From: Eutrophomonas brisbanensis
GTDB lineage: Bacteria; Pseudomonadota; Gammaproteobacteria; Burkholderiales; Eutrophovitaceae
Direction: 5' to 3'
NCBI GenBank assembly: GCA_038141705.1
Contig: JAYQIQ010000004.1
Span: 1,488,001-1,552,000 of the forward strand
Length of the DNA: 64,000 nt
In this document: positions 1 to 8,471 of the stretch, piece after piece
Layout of the letters: each line of letters opens with the position of its first letter
Numbering within the stretch: position 1 is the first letter of the stretch
Translations under genes and position numbers: made by a program
The notes under the pieces: generated by a model
Database searches by the model: none
Told to the model about the DNA's origin: nothing
What the model saw: the letters and a program-made list of their open reading frames with translations, nothing else

Positions 1-518
1 TGAATGATGTTCGCATCATGCTGGATTGGTCCAACGTAGAAGAGACCTTTTTTCTTGAAAATTTCTCGAGTCATTTCTAGCATACCTAGACCATAGAACA
101 TCGTATCCCAGTGGCTAGTTTGATCTGGCCCGGCAGGATAAGAGGTTAGGAACACGGAAGCTGGGATTTTTCCGGACCAATAAATCGTAAACGGATTCAT
201 CGCTTGGAGAACACCAGTTCTAACCGCATCGAATAACGCACTGTTATCAGCTGCGACAGACTTCGCGGCGAAGGGCTTAATATCAAGTTCCCCACCTGAT
301 TTTTCTTTGAAGCTGTTAGCCCAAGTTTCAAAGAGCTTATATCCGGTTGTTCCAGCGTCCCAACTCGTTTGTACTTTCCACGTCGTAGTTTTTGCAGCCT
401 CCGCGTTTCGAATAAAAGGGGCTGCAATAATCGCCGCGCCAATCGTCGACTTAATGAGATTTCTTCGAGACGGGTTTTCCGCCTTCTCTGCAGTTTTTTT
501 ATCTTTGTTTTCAGACAT
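1..518 (-). CDS. TRAP transporter substrate-binding protein (DctP type), 3' end outside window
   Basis: Periplasmic solute receptor of a TRAP transporter, which would hand an organic acid or similar solute to a DctQ/DctM membrane pair. Only the N-terminal 172 codons are present; the gene runs off the left edge. The start ATG (complement of 516-518) opens a protein with an early SRRNLIKS motif followed by a hydrophobic stretch and an Ala-rich cleavage region. This looks like a twin-arginine signal, as in FcbT1/TtDctP-like receptors. The mature part begins WKVQTSWDAG and continues with an FKEKSGGELDIKPF segment typical of DctP proteins. It is divergent from the aminotransferase at 766, with about 250 bp between them. 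The matching permease genes would lie to the left, outside the window. The substrate cannot be told from this fragment. Confidence 0.85.
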   Translation of the reverse strand, partial: MSENKDKKTAEKAENPSRRNLIKSTIGAAIIAAPFIRNAEAAKTTTWKVQTSWDAGTTGYKLFETWANSFKEKSGGELDIKPFAAKSVAADNSALFDAVRTGVLQAMNPFTIYWSGKIPASVFLTSYPAGPDQTSHWDTMFYGLGMLEMTREIFKKKGLFYVGPIQHDANII

Positions 519-765
519 TTCCGATCCTTCCATCAGTGGTATTGCTAATTTCTTCTGAATCAACGGTTACTTTAGCAGGATTCGCCTCTAAATTCCGCGA
601 ATGCAGGCCTGGTTTCTGGCAGGGACTAACTTATTGGCGCCAGACAAAGAAAATATTTCGGCCTACTGCGAAGACATTTTTTGATGTAGACTCAGCGCCT
701 TTAAAAACGCGGGCGCAAAACTTTATTTAGAAAATGCGCAGTTAGGTCAACCGGGGGAATTAAAG
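519..765. promoter_or_regulatory. Divergent intergenic region, TRAP receptor / aminotransferase
   Basis: This 247-bp gap separates two divergent genes and so must carry both promoters. I see no confident -35/-10 pair. A GGGGGA ribosome-binding site at about 753-758 precedes the aminotransferase ATG. No RNA gene or conserved ORF is evident. Confidence 0.35.
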
Positions 766-1968
766 ATGCCTTCAATCTCACAACGTTCGAGCGGTCTTGG
801 AACAGAGAATGCGTTCGTAGTTTTAGCAGAAGTTAGCGAACTTCAGCGGCAAGGTAAGGACATCTTGTCCTTCTGTATTGGGCAACCAGATTTTCCCACC
901 CCGGAAAATATTCAACGAGCGGGTATTGAGGCGATCAAGGCAGGTAAGCATGGATATACCCCATCAGCTGGAATAGTAGAGGTTAGAGAGGCAATTTGTG
1001 GGTACCTGAACCGAACCAGGGGAACGAGCTTTGAGGCCAATGATATTGTTGTTGGGGCAGGGGCAAAGCCGTTTATTATGTATTCGATTCTCGCTACAAC
1101 GGACTTTGGCAAGGGTGATGAAGTGATATACCCGAACCCTGGTTTCCCGATCTATGAGTCTCAAATTAAAGCGAACGGTGCGGTACCAGTACCTATCCAG
1201 CTTAGAGAGTCCCGTGGCTTTAGTTTTGATCCGAACGAACTCAACGAGAAAATCACTGACCGAACGAAGTTAATAATCTTAAATTCGCCGCAGAACCCGA
1301 CGGGTGGGATCGTTCCTAAGAAAGATCTCCAGTTGATCGTCGACATATTGAAAGATCATCCAAACATTTGGATATTCTCGGATGAAATATATTCTCAGCT
1401 CTGTTACGAAGAGCCTTTTACCTCTATCGCTAGTTTTCCAGAAATGTTGGATAGAACGATCGTCTGTGATGGTGGTTCAAAGACTTGGGCGATGACCGGT
1501 TGGCGGCTAGGGTTTGCGGCTAATCGCGCTCTTGCTCCGGTATTTACTAAGTGGGTGACCAATACCGAGTCCTGTGCTTCACAAATCAGTCAGTGGGCAG
1601 GAGTTGAGGCTTTCAGCGGAGATCAGAGTGGCGCAACTTTTATGCGCGAAAAATTCCTTGAAAGACGTGCGTTGACCGTGGGTCTTCTAAATGATGTCCC
1701 TGGAGTGACTTGCTTGTCGCCGGGTGGCGGGTTTTACGCCTGGCCAAACGTCACTGAGGCTTGTGAGATGATTGGTGTTAAAGATTCCGAGGAATTTAGA
1801 AAACGTCTACTGAATGAAACGGGCGTGGCAGTGTTGGCGGATATCCATTTCGGGCCAAGAGTCCCGGGTGATGGGCAGCATGTGCGATTTAGCTACGCGG
1901 CTTCGAATGAAAATATTTCAGCTGGAATTTCTCGAATGAAGGATTTTATTGTTCGAAACAAGCGCTAG
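766..1968 (+). CDS. Class I/II PLP-dependent aminotransferase
   Basis: Cytosolic pyridoxal-phosphate aminotransferase of the aspartate/alanine/aromatic fold-type I group, 400 residues, the usual length. The PLP lysine is K239 in SKTWAMTGWRLGF, with the substrate arginine region following (R247). N178 (NSPQNPTGG), D206 and Y209 (FSDEIYSQ) match the cofactor-contacting residues of the family. The start ATG has a GGGGGA ribosome-binding site seven bases upstream. The 3' end overlaps the convergent prfC gene by four bases. No neighbour fixes the substrate, so I do not assign aspC or another symbol. The gene reads intact over its full length. Confidence 0.9.
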   Translation: MPSISQRSSGLGTENAFVVLAEVSELQRQGKDILSFCIGQPDFPTPENIQRAGIEAIKAGKHGYTPSAGIVEVREAICGYLNRTRGTSFEANDIVVGAGAKPFIMYSILATTDFGKGDEVIYPNPGFPIYESQIKANGAVPVPIQLRESRGFSFDPNELNEKITDRTKLIILNSPQNPTGGIVPKKDLQLIVDILKDHPNIWIFSDEIYSQLCYEEPFTSIASFPEMLDRTIVCDGGSKTWAMTGWRLGFAANRALAPVFTKWVTNTESCASQISQWAGVEAFSGDQSGATFMREKFLERRALTVGLLNDVPGVTCLSPGGGFYAWPNVTEACEMIGVKDSEEFRKRLLNETGVAVLADIHFGPRVPGDGQHVRFSYAASNENISAGISRMKDFIVRNKR

Positions 1969-3569
1969 CTTGCGAGTTTCTGCGCGTGTTCTCGGATACT
2001 GTGAAATTTAATATCGGGCCAGCGCTCCATTGTTAAGTCAAGGTTGGGTTTTGATGTTGCCAGATACGTCAAGCTTCCAGAGGCATCGTGAGCCAGGTTA
2101 CCTGCTAATTGTTTTTCGAAGTCGATAAGTTTCCTGCTATTCTCGCTGGTAACCCAACGTGCCCCATAAAAACTCATCGAGCGTGTCGTCGCGTCAACTC
2201 CATACTCCGCTTTCAGTCGGTGTGCCACAACCTCGAATTGGAGTAATCCTACGGCTCCAAGGATGATTTCGTTCCCGACGATCGGCTTGAACACCTGGAT
2301 GGCTCCTTCCTCCCCGAGCTGCTGAAGGCCTTTTTGTAATTGCTTACTTTTGAGTGGGTCCCTTAACGTTACTCCTTGGAAAAGTTCGGGTGCAAAGTAA
2401 GGTATTCCTGTGAAATTAAGTTTTTCACCAACGGTGAAGGTGTCGCCAATATCGATGCTTCCATGATTGAGGAGTCCAATGATATCGCCTGGCCATGCAT
2501 CTTCAACAGTCTCTCGTCTTTGAGAAAGAAAACTTACTACCTGACTGGCCCGTATGTCTTTACCGCTTCGGACATGAGTGAGTTTCATTCCACGATTAAA
2601 TCGGCCGGAGCATATCCTCAGAAACGCTATACGATCTCGGTGTTGCGGGTCCATGTTTGCTTGAATCTTAAAGACAAACGCCGAGAAATTCTCTTCTTCA
2701 GGCGCTACGGTTCTTTCTATTGATTTTCTGGGTTTCGGTGCAGGCGCTTCCTCGACGAGCGCATCCAAGACTTTGACCACCCCGAAATTATTCATTGCGG
2801 AACCAAAAAAAACTGGGGTGAGCTCACCCTCTAAAAAGTGTTCAGTGTCAAATGCTCGACCATCGTCTTTAATTAGCGAAATTTCCTCTTCTGTATCATC
2901 AATTTCCGAGCTAAATTTTCCGCGAAGCGCATCGTCTCCCAAACCCTTTACAACTTTCACATTTTTTTGATCACTCGCCTCCGGGTCAAATACGAGCATC
3001 TCGTCTTTGCCGATATCGTAGATTCCACCCAGCCGCTTTCCCATTCCGACCGGCCACGTAATAGGTGCGCAATGAATGTTCATTACGCTCTCAATTTCGT
3101 CAATTAACTCTAAAGGGTGCTTGCCTTCCCGGTCGAGCTTATTGATGAAGGTGATGATTGGGGTGTTCCGCTGGCGACAAACCTCAAGTAGTTTGATCGT
3201 CTGAGGTTCAACGCCTTTCGTGCAATCAATAACCATGAGCGCGGCATCCACTGCGGTGAGAACACGGTACGTATCTTCAGAGAAATCTCGGTGACCTGGG
3301 GTATCGAGGAGATTGATAACACAATCTTTGTACTCAAACTGCATAACTGAGCTTGCAACGGATATGCCTCTTTCTTTTTCAATTGCCATCCAGTCGGAAG
3401 TTGCATACTTGCTGGATTTCCTCGCTTTGACGGTACCAGCAGCCTGAATTGCTCCACCAAAAAGAAGTAGTTTCTCAGTAAGGGTTGTTTTCCCCGCATC
3501 GGGGTGCGAAATAATTGCAAACGTGCGGCGTCTACGGGGTTCTTTTATTTGGAGATCAGGCGCTTCCAC
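1965..3569 (-). CDS. prfC: Peptide chain release factor 3
   Basis: RF3 is a translational GTPase that recycles RF1/RF2 from the ribosome after termination. The 534-residue length fits the family. Motifs are in order: P-loop SHPDAGKTTLT (about 21-31), switch region with KERGISVASSVMQF, G3 DTPGHRDFSEDTYR, G4 NKLDRE. They are followed by the EF-Tu-like domain 2 and the RF3 C-terminal domain (GLLQFEVVAHRLKAEYGVD). The start ATG at 3569 gives the standard N-terminus. It is convergent with and slightly overlaps the aminotransferase at 1968. The reading frame is intact. Confidence 0.97.
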   Translation of the reverse strand: MEAPDLQIKEPRRRRTFAIISHPDAGKTTLTEKLLLFGGAIQAAGTVKARKSSKYATSDWMAIEKERGISVASSVMQFEYKDCVINLLDTPGHRDFSEDTYRVLTAVDAALMVIDCTKGVEPQTIKLLEVCRQRNTPIITFINKLDREGKHPLELIDEIESVMNIHCAPITWPVGMGKRLGGIYDIGKDEMLVFDPEASDQKNVKVVKGLGDDALRGKFSSEIDDTEEEISLIKDDGRAFDTEHFLEGELTPVFFGSAMNNFGVVKVLDALVEEAPAPKPRKSIERTVAPEEENFSAFVFKIQANMDPQHRDRIAFLRICSGRFNRGMKLTHVRSGKDIRASQVVSFLSQRRETVEDAWPGDIIGLLNHGSIDIGDTFTVGEKLNFTGIPYFAPELFQGVTLRDPLKSKQLQKGLQQLGEEGAIQVFKPIVGNEIILGAVGLLQFEVVAHRLKAEYGVDATTRSMSFYGARWVTSENSRKLIDFEKQLAGNLAHDASGSLTYLATSKPNLDLTMERWPDIKFHSIREHAQKLAS

Positions 3570-3718
3570 TTATTTTTCTCGTTAATCGTTTGTCTTTAGG
3601 GCGCGCATTTTATCTCTGAAACGAGAAAATCTCTACTCGAGTGATGCCCGTTATCTGGATGTATCTAATGGAGTTCGATCCTCGAGGATATCTTGCATTC
3701 GTGACTCTATGGCTCCTT

Positions 3719-4492
3719 TTATTTTTTCATGGGGAGAATGTAAAATTTTTCATCAATGATTGCCGTCAGAACTAGATCAGCAACTGCTTCAGCTGAAATT
3801 TTTCCAGAGCTCACAGCCTTCCTGAGATTGTTTTCTCTTGCGATATCTTCATCTGTTTTTGTTCTATTGCCTACAAGATTTTTTGGACGGTTTCTTTCTG
3901 ATTCTGCAATCTGTGTTGGTACGTAAGCAGGGCACAACACCGAACATTTAACGAGCTCCGTTGCTAATGAGAGATCATGCTTGAGGCATTCCGTCATGGT
4001 AACAACTGCATGCTTGGTCATACAGTAAAGACCCATTCCGGCGAAAGATAGCAATCCCGATACGGAAGCTGTGTTCATTATATGCGCTGGCTCGTTTTGC
4101 TCAATGAGAATGGGGGTAAACACTCTGATGCCGTGGATAACTCCCCAGACGTTGGGACCCATCGCCCATTGCCAATCTTCCGTTGTGTGCTCCCAAATAA
4201 CACCACTTGGCGCCACCCCCGCGTTATTGCAAATAATATGGCAGCCACCAAATTCCTCAAGTGTCTTTTTAGCTAGATTTTCAACGTCAGCACCCTGTGA
4301 GACCTCACCCGCTACTCCTAGTACTTTTCCACCAGCATCTCTCAGTTGGCGTACCGCGCTTTGGAGCCTTGGTTCTTCAATATCCGCAATCACAAGACGC
4401 ATTCCTTCTTTCAGGAAACGCGAGGCCATAGCATATCCAAGCCCACTCGCTCCACCGGTGATTACCGCTACCTTTTCTTTGAAAGTGTTCAT
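3719..4492 (-). CDS. Short-chain dehydrogenase/reductase
   Basis: Classical SDR oxidoreductase, 257 residues, NAD(P)-dependent. The nucleotide-binding glycine motif TGGASGLG is at 12-19 and NNAG near 90. A serine around 143-145 and Y156-x3-K160 (YCMTKHA) form the catalytic set. An acidic residue after beta-2 (ADIEE) suggests NAD preference. It lies divergent from the APH-type kinase, about 80 bp away. This pair with the downstream quinone oxidoreductase resembles fatty-acid or alcohol catabolism clusters. The substrate is unknown. Confidence 0.88.
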   Translation of the reverse strand: MNTFKEKVAVITGGASGLGYAMASRFLKEGMRLVIADIEEPRLQSAVRQLRDAGGKVLGVAGEVSQGADVENLAKKTLEEFGGCHIICNNAGVAPSGVIWEHTTEDWQWAMGPNVWGVIHGIRVFTPILIEQNEPAHIMNTASVSGLLSFAGMGLYCMTKHAVVTMTECLKHDLSLATELVKCSVLCPAYVPTQIAESERNRPKNLVGNRTKTDEDIARENNLRKAVSSGKISAEAVADLVLTAIIDEKFYILPMKK

Positions 4493-4571
4493 CGCTTTAT
4501 CTAAAATTTCAGTCCGTCAGTCTAGCACGTCGAGAGCATGCGATAATTGGGGATATAGGAGAAGATTGAAC

Positions 4572-5639
4572 ATGCATGACCAGTTTGTAGGAACAAAAGC
4601 TGTTGATGAGAAGCATCAATTTGACACAGCAAAATTGGAGAATTATCTTCGGCAGCAAATCCCAGGTTTTCAAGGCCCGCTCACTGTTGAGCAGTTTAGC
4701 GGTGGGCAGTCAAACCCCACCTTTTTGTTGGCGTCACCTAGCGGTAAATACGTCCTGCGCCGTAAGCCGCCAGGGAAGTTGCTGCCCTCAGCGCACGCGG
4801 TAGATCGTGAGTATCGAGTCATATCGGCGCTTAACCAAACTGATGTGCCGGTAGCCAAAGCATTTTGCCTCTGTGAGGATGACTCAATCTTGGGCACTGC
4901 GTTCTACGTCATGGATTTTGTAGATGGGAGAGTGATGTGGGATGGAACGCTGCCCGATAGTAGTTCGGAAGAGCGAAATCAAATTTACAAAGAATTAAAT
5001 CGAGTTATTGCGGCGCTTCATTCTGTTGATCATGTAGCTGTTGGTTTGGAGGATTACGGTCGTCCTGGAAATTACATAGAGCGACAAATAGCACGGTGGA
5101 CGAAGCAGTATCGAGCGTCAGAAACAGAGCATATTGAGTCGATGGAGAACTTGATTGATTGGCTGCCAAAAAACATTCCGACCAATGAGGATGTATCGAT
5201 TGTTCACGGCGACTATCGCCTTGATAATGTTATTTTTCATAAGACAGAGCCTCGAATCCTGGCGGTACTCGACTGGGAACTCTCAACCCTAGGTCATCCT
5301 GTAGCGGATTTTGCATATCACTGTATGTATTGGCGGTTAACACCTGGTGAATTTAGGGGAATCAATGGAGTGGACCATCGAACTACGGGTATTCCAGAGG
5401 AGCAAGCATACGTAGAGAGTTACTGCAAACAGACGGGGCGAGATGTCATCAAGGATTGGGATTTTTATATCGCCTATAACATGTTCAGACTTGCTGGAAT
5501 CTTGCAGGGGATTATGGGTCGAGTGAAAGACGGTACTGCAGCGAGTGCGCATGCGGAGGAACAAGGCAAGCGTGCCAAGCCGATGGCTGAGGCAGGGTGG
5601 CGACAGGTTGAGCGAATTCTGAGGGGTGCTGGAAGTTAG
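4572..5639 (+). CDS. APH/ACAD10-like phosphotransferase family protein
   Basis: Protein of the aminoglycoside-phosphotransferase/choline-kinase fold, 355 residues. It is closest in style to ACAD10/11-linked kinases of acyl-CoA and 4-hydroxy-acid catabolism rather than to antibiotic-resistance enzymes. The Brenner motif is HGDYRLDN (H212, D214, N219) and the metal-binding motif is LDWELSTLGHP (D234). The N-terminal GGQSNPTFLL resembles the ATP-loop region and ends with the K/R-rich LRRKPPG. The open frame extends far upstream, but the ATG at 4572 is chosen because the conserved protein begins there and the upstream part lies antisense to the SDR. Tandem placement with the quinone oxidoreductase suggests one transcript. 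Confidence 0.85.
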   Translation: MHDQFVGTKAVDEKHQFDTAKLENYLRQQIPGFQGPLTVEQFSGGQSNPTFLLASPSGKYVLRRKPPGKLLPSAHAVDREYRVISALNQTDVPVAKAFCLCEDDSILGTAFYVMDFVDGRVMWDGTLPDSSSEERNQIYKELNRVIAALHSVDHVAVGLEDYGRPGNYIERQIARWTKQYRASETEHIESMENLIDWLPKNIPTNEDVSIVHGDYRLDNVIFHKTEPRILAVLDWELSTLGHPVADFAYHCMYWRLTPGEFRGINGVDHRTTGIPEEQAYVESYCKQTGRDVIKDWDFYIAYNMFRLAGILQGIMGRVKDGTAASAHAEEQGKRAKPMAEAGWRQVERILRGAGS

Positions 5640-5697
5640 TGAAGTTAAAGAATCGTCGATTGTGGGATTTAAATGAAAATGGATAGAGGGAATGTGA

Positions 5698-6656
5698 ATG
5701 CGTGCGGTGTTATGTAAGACTTTAGGGATGCCTGATTCATTGGTCGTTGAGGAGGTGGAGTCACCGATTCCTGCTGAGGGTGAGGTTTTGTTATCGGTAA
5801 AAGCTTGTGGTGTCAATTTTCCAGATACGCTAATCATTCAGGGAAAGTATCAATACAAACCAGATCTACCATTTTTCCCCGGGGGGAAGTTGCCGGGGTG
5901 ATCAAAAGCGTTGGGACTGGAGTCACAAATGTAAAGGTCGGTGATCGAGTCATTGCTTTTAACACTTGGGGAGGATTTGCCGAGGAAATGGTGGTCGGCT
6001 CTGATCGGCTCATCCCGATTTCAGATCAAATGAATTTTGAAGAAGCATCAGCTTTTATACTGACCTATGGTACGAGTTACCACGCGTTGAAAGATCGTGC
6101 CGCGCTTCAATCTGGTGAAACACTACTCGTACTTGGCGCCTCTGGTGGGGTGGGGCTTGCTGCAGTCCAACTGGGCAAAGCGATGGGAGCTCGGGTAATC
6201 GCCGCTGCGTCTAGCGAGGAGAAACTCCAGATTTGTCAATCGAACGGCGCAGATGATTTAATCAATTACGCTGATCAGGATTTTCGGCAGCGTGTGAAGG
6301 AAATAACAGGCGGTAGAGGTGTGGATGTTATTTATGATCCGGTTGGCGGAGCCACATCTGAGTTGGCTATTCGAGATATGGCGTGGAAGGGGAGATTCTT
6401 AGTCGTCGGATTTGCGGCTGGGTCAATTCCAAAAATCCCGCTGAACCTTGCGCTATTAAAAAACTGCTCTATTGTAGGTGTGTTCTGGGGTGAGTTTACT
6501 CGAAGGGAGTCAGATCTAAATAACCAAAATAATCGTGAGCTTGTACAGATGTATGAGAAGGGCCTTGTTCGGCCTCACATCCATAAGGTTTATCCTTTGT
6601 CTCAAGCTGCTAGTGCATTAAATGATTTAATGCAAAAAAAGTTAGTGGTAAGGTAG
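5698..6656 (+). CDS. NADPH:quinone oxidoreductase, zinc-less MDR family (frameshifted)
   Basis: Medium-chain dehydrogenase/reductase of the quinone oxidoreductase (QOR) type, reducing quinones or enones with NADPH. It shows the GVNFPDTLIIQGKYQ N-terminal signature, a GASGGVGLAAVQLGKA Rossmann loop and GRGVDVIYDPVGG. The frame breaks in a G-run at about 5881-5886. Adding one G restores FFPGGEVAGVIKSVG and gives 319 residues, the family length. As written, the first frame stops at 5901 and the second continues to 6656. A homopolymer base-loss is the likely cause. It follows the APH-type kinase by 58 bp. Confidence 0.85.
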
Positions 6657-6689
6657 TCCTGTCCACAAGTATCTGAGACGTAAATTTTT

Positions 6690-7238
6690 ATGGAACATGA
6701 TTGGATCAAAATTGCAGCGCTCCCACTAGTCGGCATCGCTGCGGCGTCACCAGTTTTTGCGGCGGAGTACATGACAGTTGAGCAGGCGCAAAAAATTATG
6801 TTTGGTAAATCCGCTCAATTTGAGCGCGCGGATCTAAGTCTCGATGGTGCTGCCCGTAATGCTATAAAGGTGGCCTCAAAGGTGCAGGTCGAAAGAGATG
6901 TCTTGCCAGTTTGGAAAGTTTTTCGAGACGGAGAACCCTCTGGGTATTTTGTAGTTGATGAGGTGATTGGAAAGCATCAGTTCATCACCTATGCGATTGC
7001 ACTTGATAAGGACGGCACAGTACTTCAAATTGAGATACTTGTGTATCGAGAAAGTTATGGTTACGAGATCAGAAATCCTGCGTGGCGAGCTCAATTTAAG
7101 GGAAGAAAACCAGGAAAAGTTTTTGGTCTTGGAGATGAGATAAAAAATATTTCAGGCGCGACGCTCTCTTGCCGGCACATTACTGAAGGCGTCAACCGAG
7201 TGCTCGCGACTTATGATTTGTTCCTACGCGACCATTAA
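6690..7238 (+). CDS. Secreted FMN-binding domain protein
   Basis: Extracytoplasmic FMN-binding-domain protein (the NqrC/RnfG/NosR-type flavin domain), 182 residues. The N-terminus is a signal-like hydrophobic segment ending SPVFAAEYM, which predicts export and cleavage near residue 24. The flavinylation motif SGATLS lies at 155-160, with T158 or S160 as the likely phosphoester-linked FMN site. It overlaps apbE, the transferase that attaches FMN to such motifs, by 26 bases. A four-helix membrane protein follows. Together these suggest a small membrane-linked flavin electron-transfer unit. The frame is intact. Confidence 0.87.
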   Translation: MEHDWIKIAALPLVGIAAASPVFAAEYMTVEQAQKIMFGKSAQFERADLSLDGAARNAIKVASKVQVERDVLPVWKVFRDGEPSGYFVVDEVIGKHQFITYAIALDKDGTVLQIEILVYRESYGYEIRNPAWRAQFKGRKPGKVFGLGDEIKNISGATLSCRHITEGVNRVLATYDLFLRDH

Positions 7239-8020
7239 GCGAGCGCGTCCTTTTCTAGGGACAATTGTTGAAATTTCGATATCAGGAGATGATGAGGAGC
7301 GCTTACAGGCGCTCGCTACTACTGCATTCGAACGTATTTCAGATATCCAGAATCTCTTAAGTTATTTTGATCCTCTTAGTGATGTCAGTCGTATAAATCG
7401 GGCAAAAACTAACCAGCCTTTGGATATTGATCCGCGAACAATCTTCGTTCTTCGGAAGGCTGAAGATTTTTACCGAATAAGTAGTGGTGCATTTAATGTT
7501 GTAAAAGATCAGATACCGCTCACTGAGGTCATAGCCTTCTCAGATCAAACTGTTATTAAAAAATATGCTTCCGGTACGATCGACCTTGGAGGAATTGCGA
7601 AAGGTTATGCTGTTGATATCGCCGCAGAATTTATTTTTAGCGAAGGTGTTTCATCGGTGTGTGTAAATGCGGGTGGGGATCTACGAGCAATCGGAGAGCC
7701 TGTCGAGGTCTATGTGCGTGATCCGAGCAGACCTGATTATTCGGTCGCCTCCTTAAGCGTTTGTGATAAAGCTTTTTGCGACCAGTGCCCGAATGCGAGA
7801 TAGTTCAGGGTTCGAGCAATCGGGGGTGGTATATCATGGTAGCACTGGTGAGATAGTATCGAAAAACGAATCTGCATCGGTTATTGCGGCGACGTGTCTC
7901 GATGCTGATGCGCTTGCTAAGTGTGCACTGCTTATGGGTAATGCTTCATCCTCGTTATTAAGAAACTTGGACGCTAAAGCGTTTTTAATTACGACAGACG
8001 GATTTTCGGTGATAAATTAG
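7213..8020 (+). CDS. apbE: FAD:protein FMN transferase ApbE (frameshifted)
   Basis: ApbE transfers FMN from FAD onto a Ser/Thr of exported flavoproteins, most likely the FMN-binding protein just upstream. Recognisable parts are RPFLGTIVEI at the N-terminus, SGTIDLGGIAKGYAVD and VNAGGDLRAIG. After the break come FATSARMRDSSGFEQ and CLDADALAKCALLMG. The frame is lost in a T-run at about 7772-7776; removing one T gives 268 residues without interruption. No clear signal peptide precedes the start at 7213, so the N-terminus is uncertain. The protein is shorter than many ApbE proteins (about 300-350). Confidence 0.87.
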
Positions 8021-8024
8021 CGTC

Positions 8025-8471
8025 ATGACGACAATTGCAATGAGGCTTGGAAATATTCAGCGTGTTTACCTCTATATCGTAGGTAGCGTGCTCACCTTAT
8101 CGGGGATTATATGGGTATACCTTCATCATTTTGTGCGAGTGGAGGGAGAATTCGGGTTGTTGCATCATCCGGTAGAGCCTCTGTTACTGAAAGTGCACGG
8201 AATTTCAGCCGCCCTGATGCTCATTGGTTTTGGTTCGGTTCTTCCCGGACATATCCCACGCGCTTGGGCTCTAAATCGTAATATTGCTACCGGTATTATT
8301 TTTTTCACAGTAATGACGGTGCTGAGTCTATCTGGATATTTTTTATATTACCTAAGCGACGAGTCAATTCGAGATTTCACGTCCATTCTTCATTGGGTCC
8401 TCGGTCTTGCATTTCCGGTTTTGGCTGGCATTCATATCTGGCGTGGCTATGTATCACGTAGAACAGGGTAG
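8025..8471 (+). CDS. Small four-helix membrane protein, DUF4405/b-type cytochrome-like
   Basis: Integral membrane protein of 148 residues with four hydrophobic segments at about 15-35, 57-76, 88-108 and 118-142. Several histidines lie at helix ends (H33/H34, the pair in LLHHPVEP, VHGIS, LHWVLGL, IHIWRG). These could ligate haem b, as in cytochrome b561- or DUF4405-like proteins, but haem binding is inference. It starts four bases after apbE and its stop touches the dehydratase start. It is therefore probably co-transcribed and may be the quinol-facing partner of the FMN-binding protein. Confidence 0.6.
   Translation: MTTIAMRLGNIQRVYLYIVGSVLTLSGIIWVYLHHFVRVEGEFGLLHHPVEPLLLKVHGISAALMLIGFGSVLPGHIPRAWALNRNIATGIIFFTVMTVLSLSGYFLYYLSDESIRDFTSILHWVLGLAFPVLAGIHIWRGYVSRRTG

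Noticed and set aside
4071..4571. Upstream extension of the APH-type kinase frame
   Set aside because: This part is antisense to the SDR at 3719-4492 and shows no domain; the true start is ATG 4572.
5337..5837. 166-codon open frame on the minus strand
   Set aside because: Antisense to the APH-type kinase and quinone oxidoreductase; no protein-family signs.
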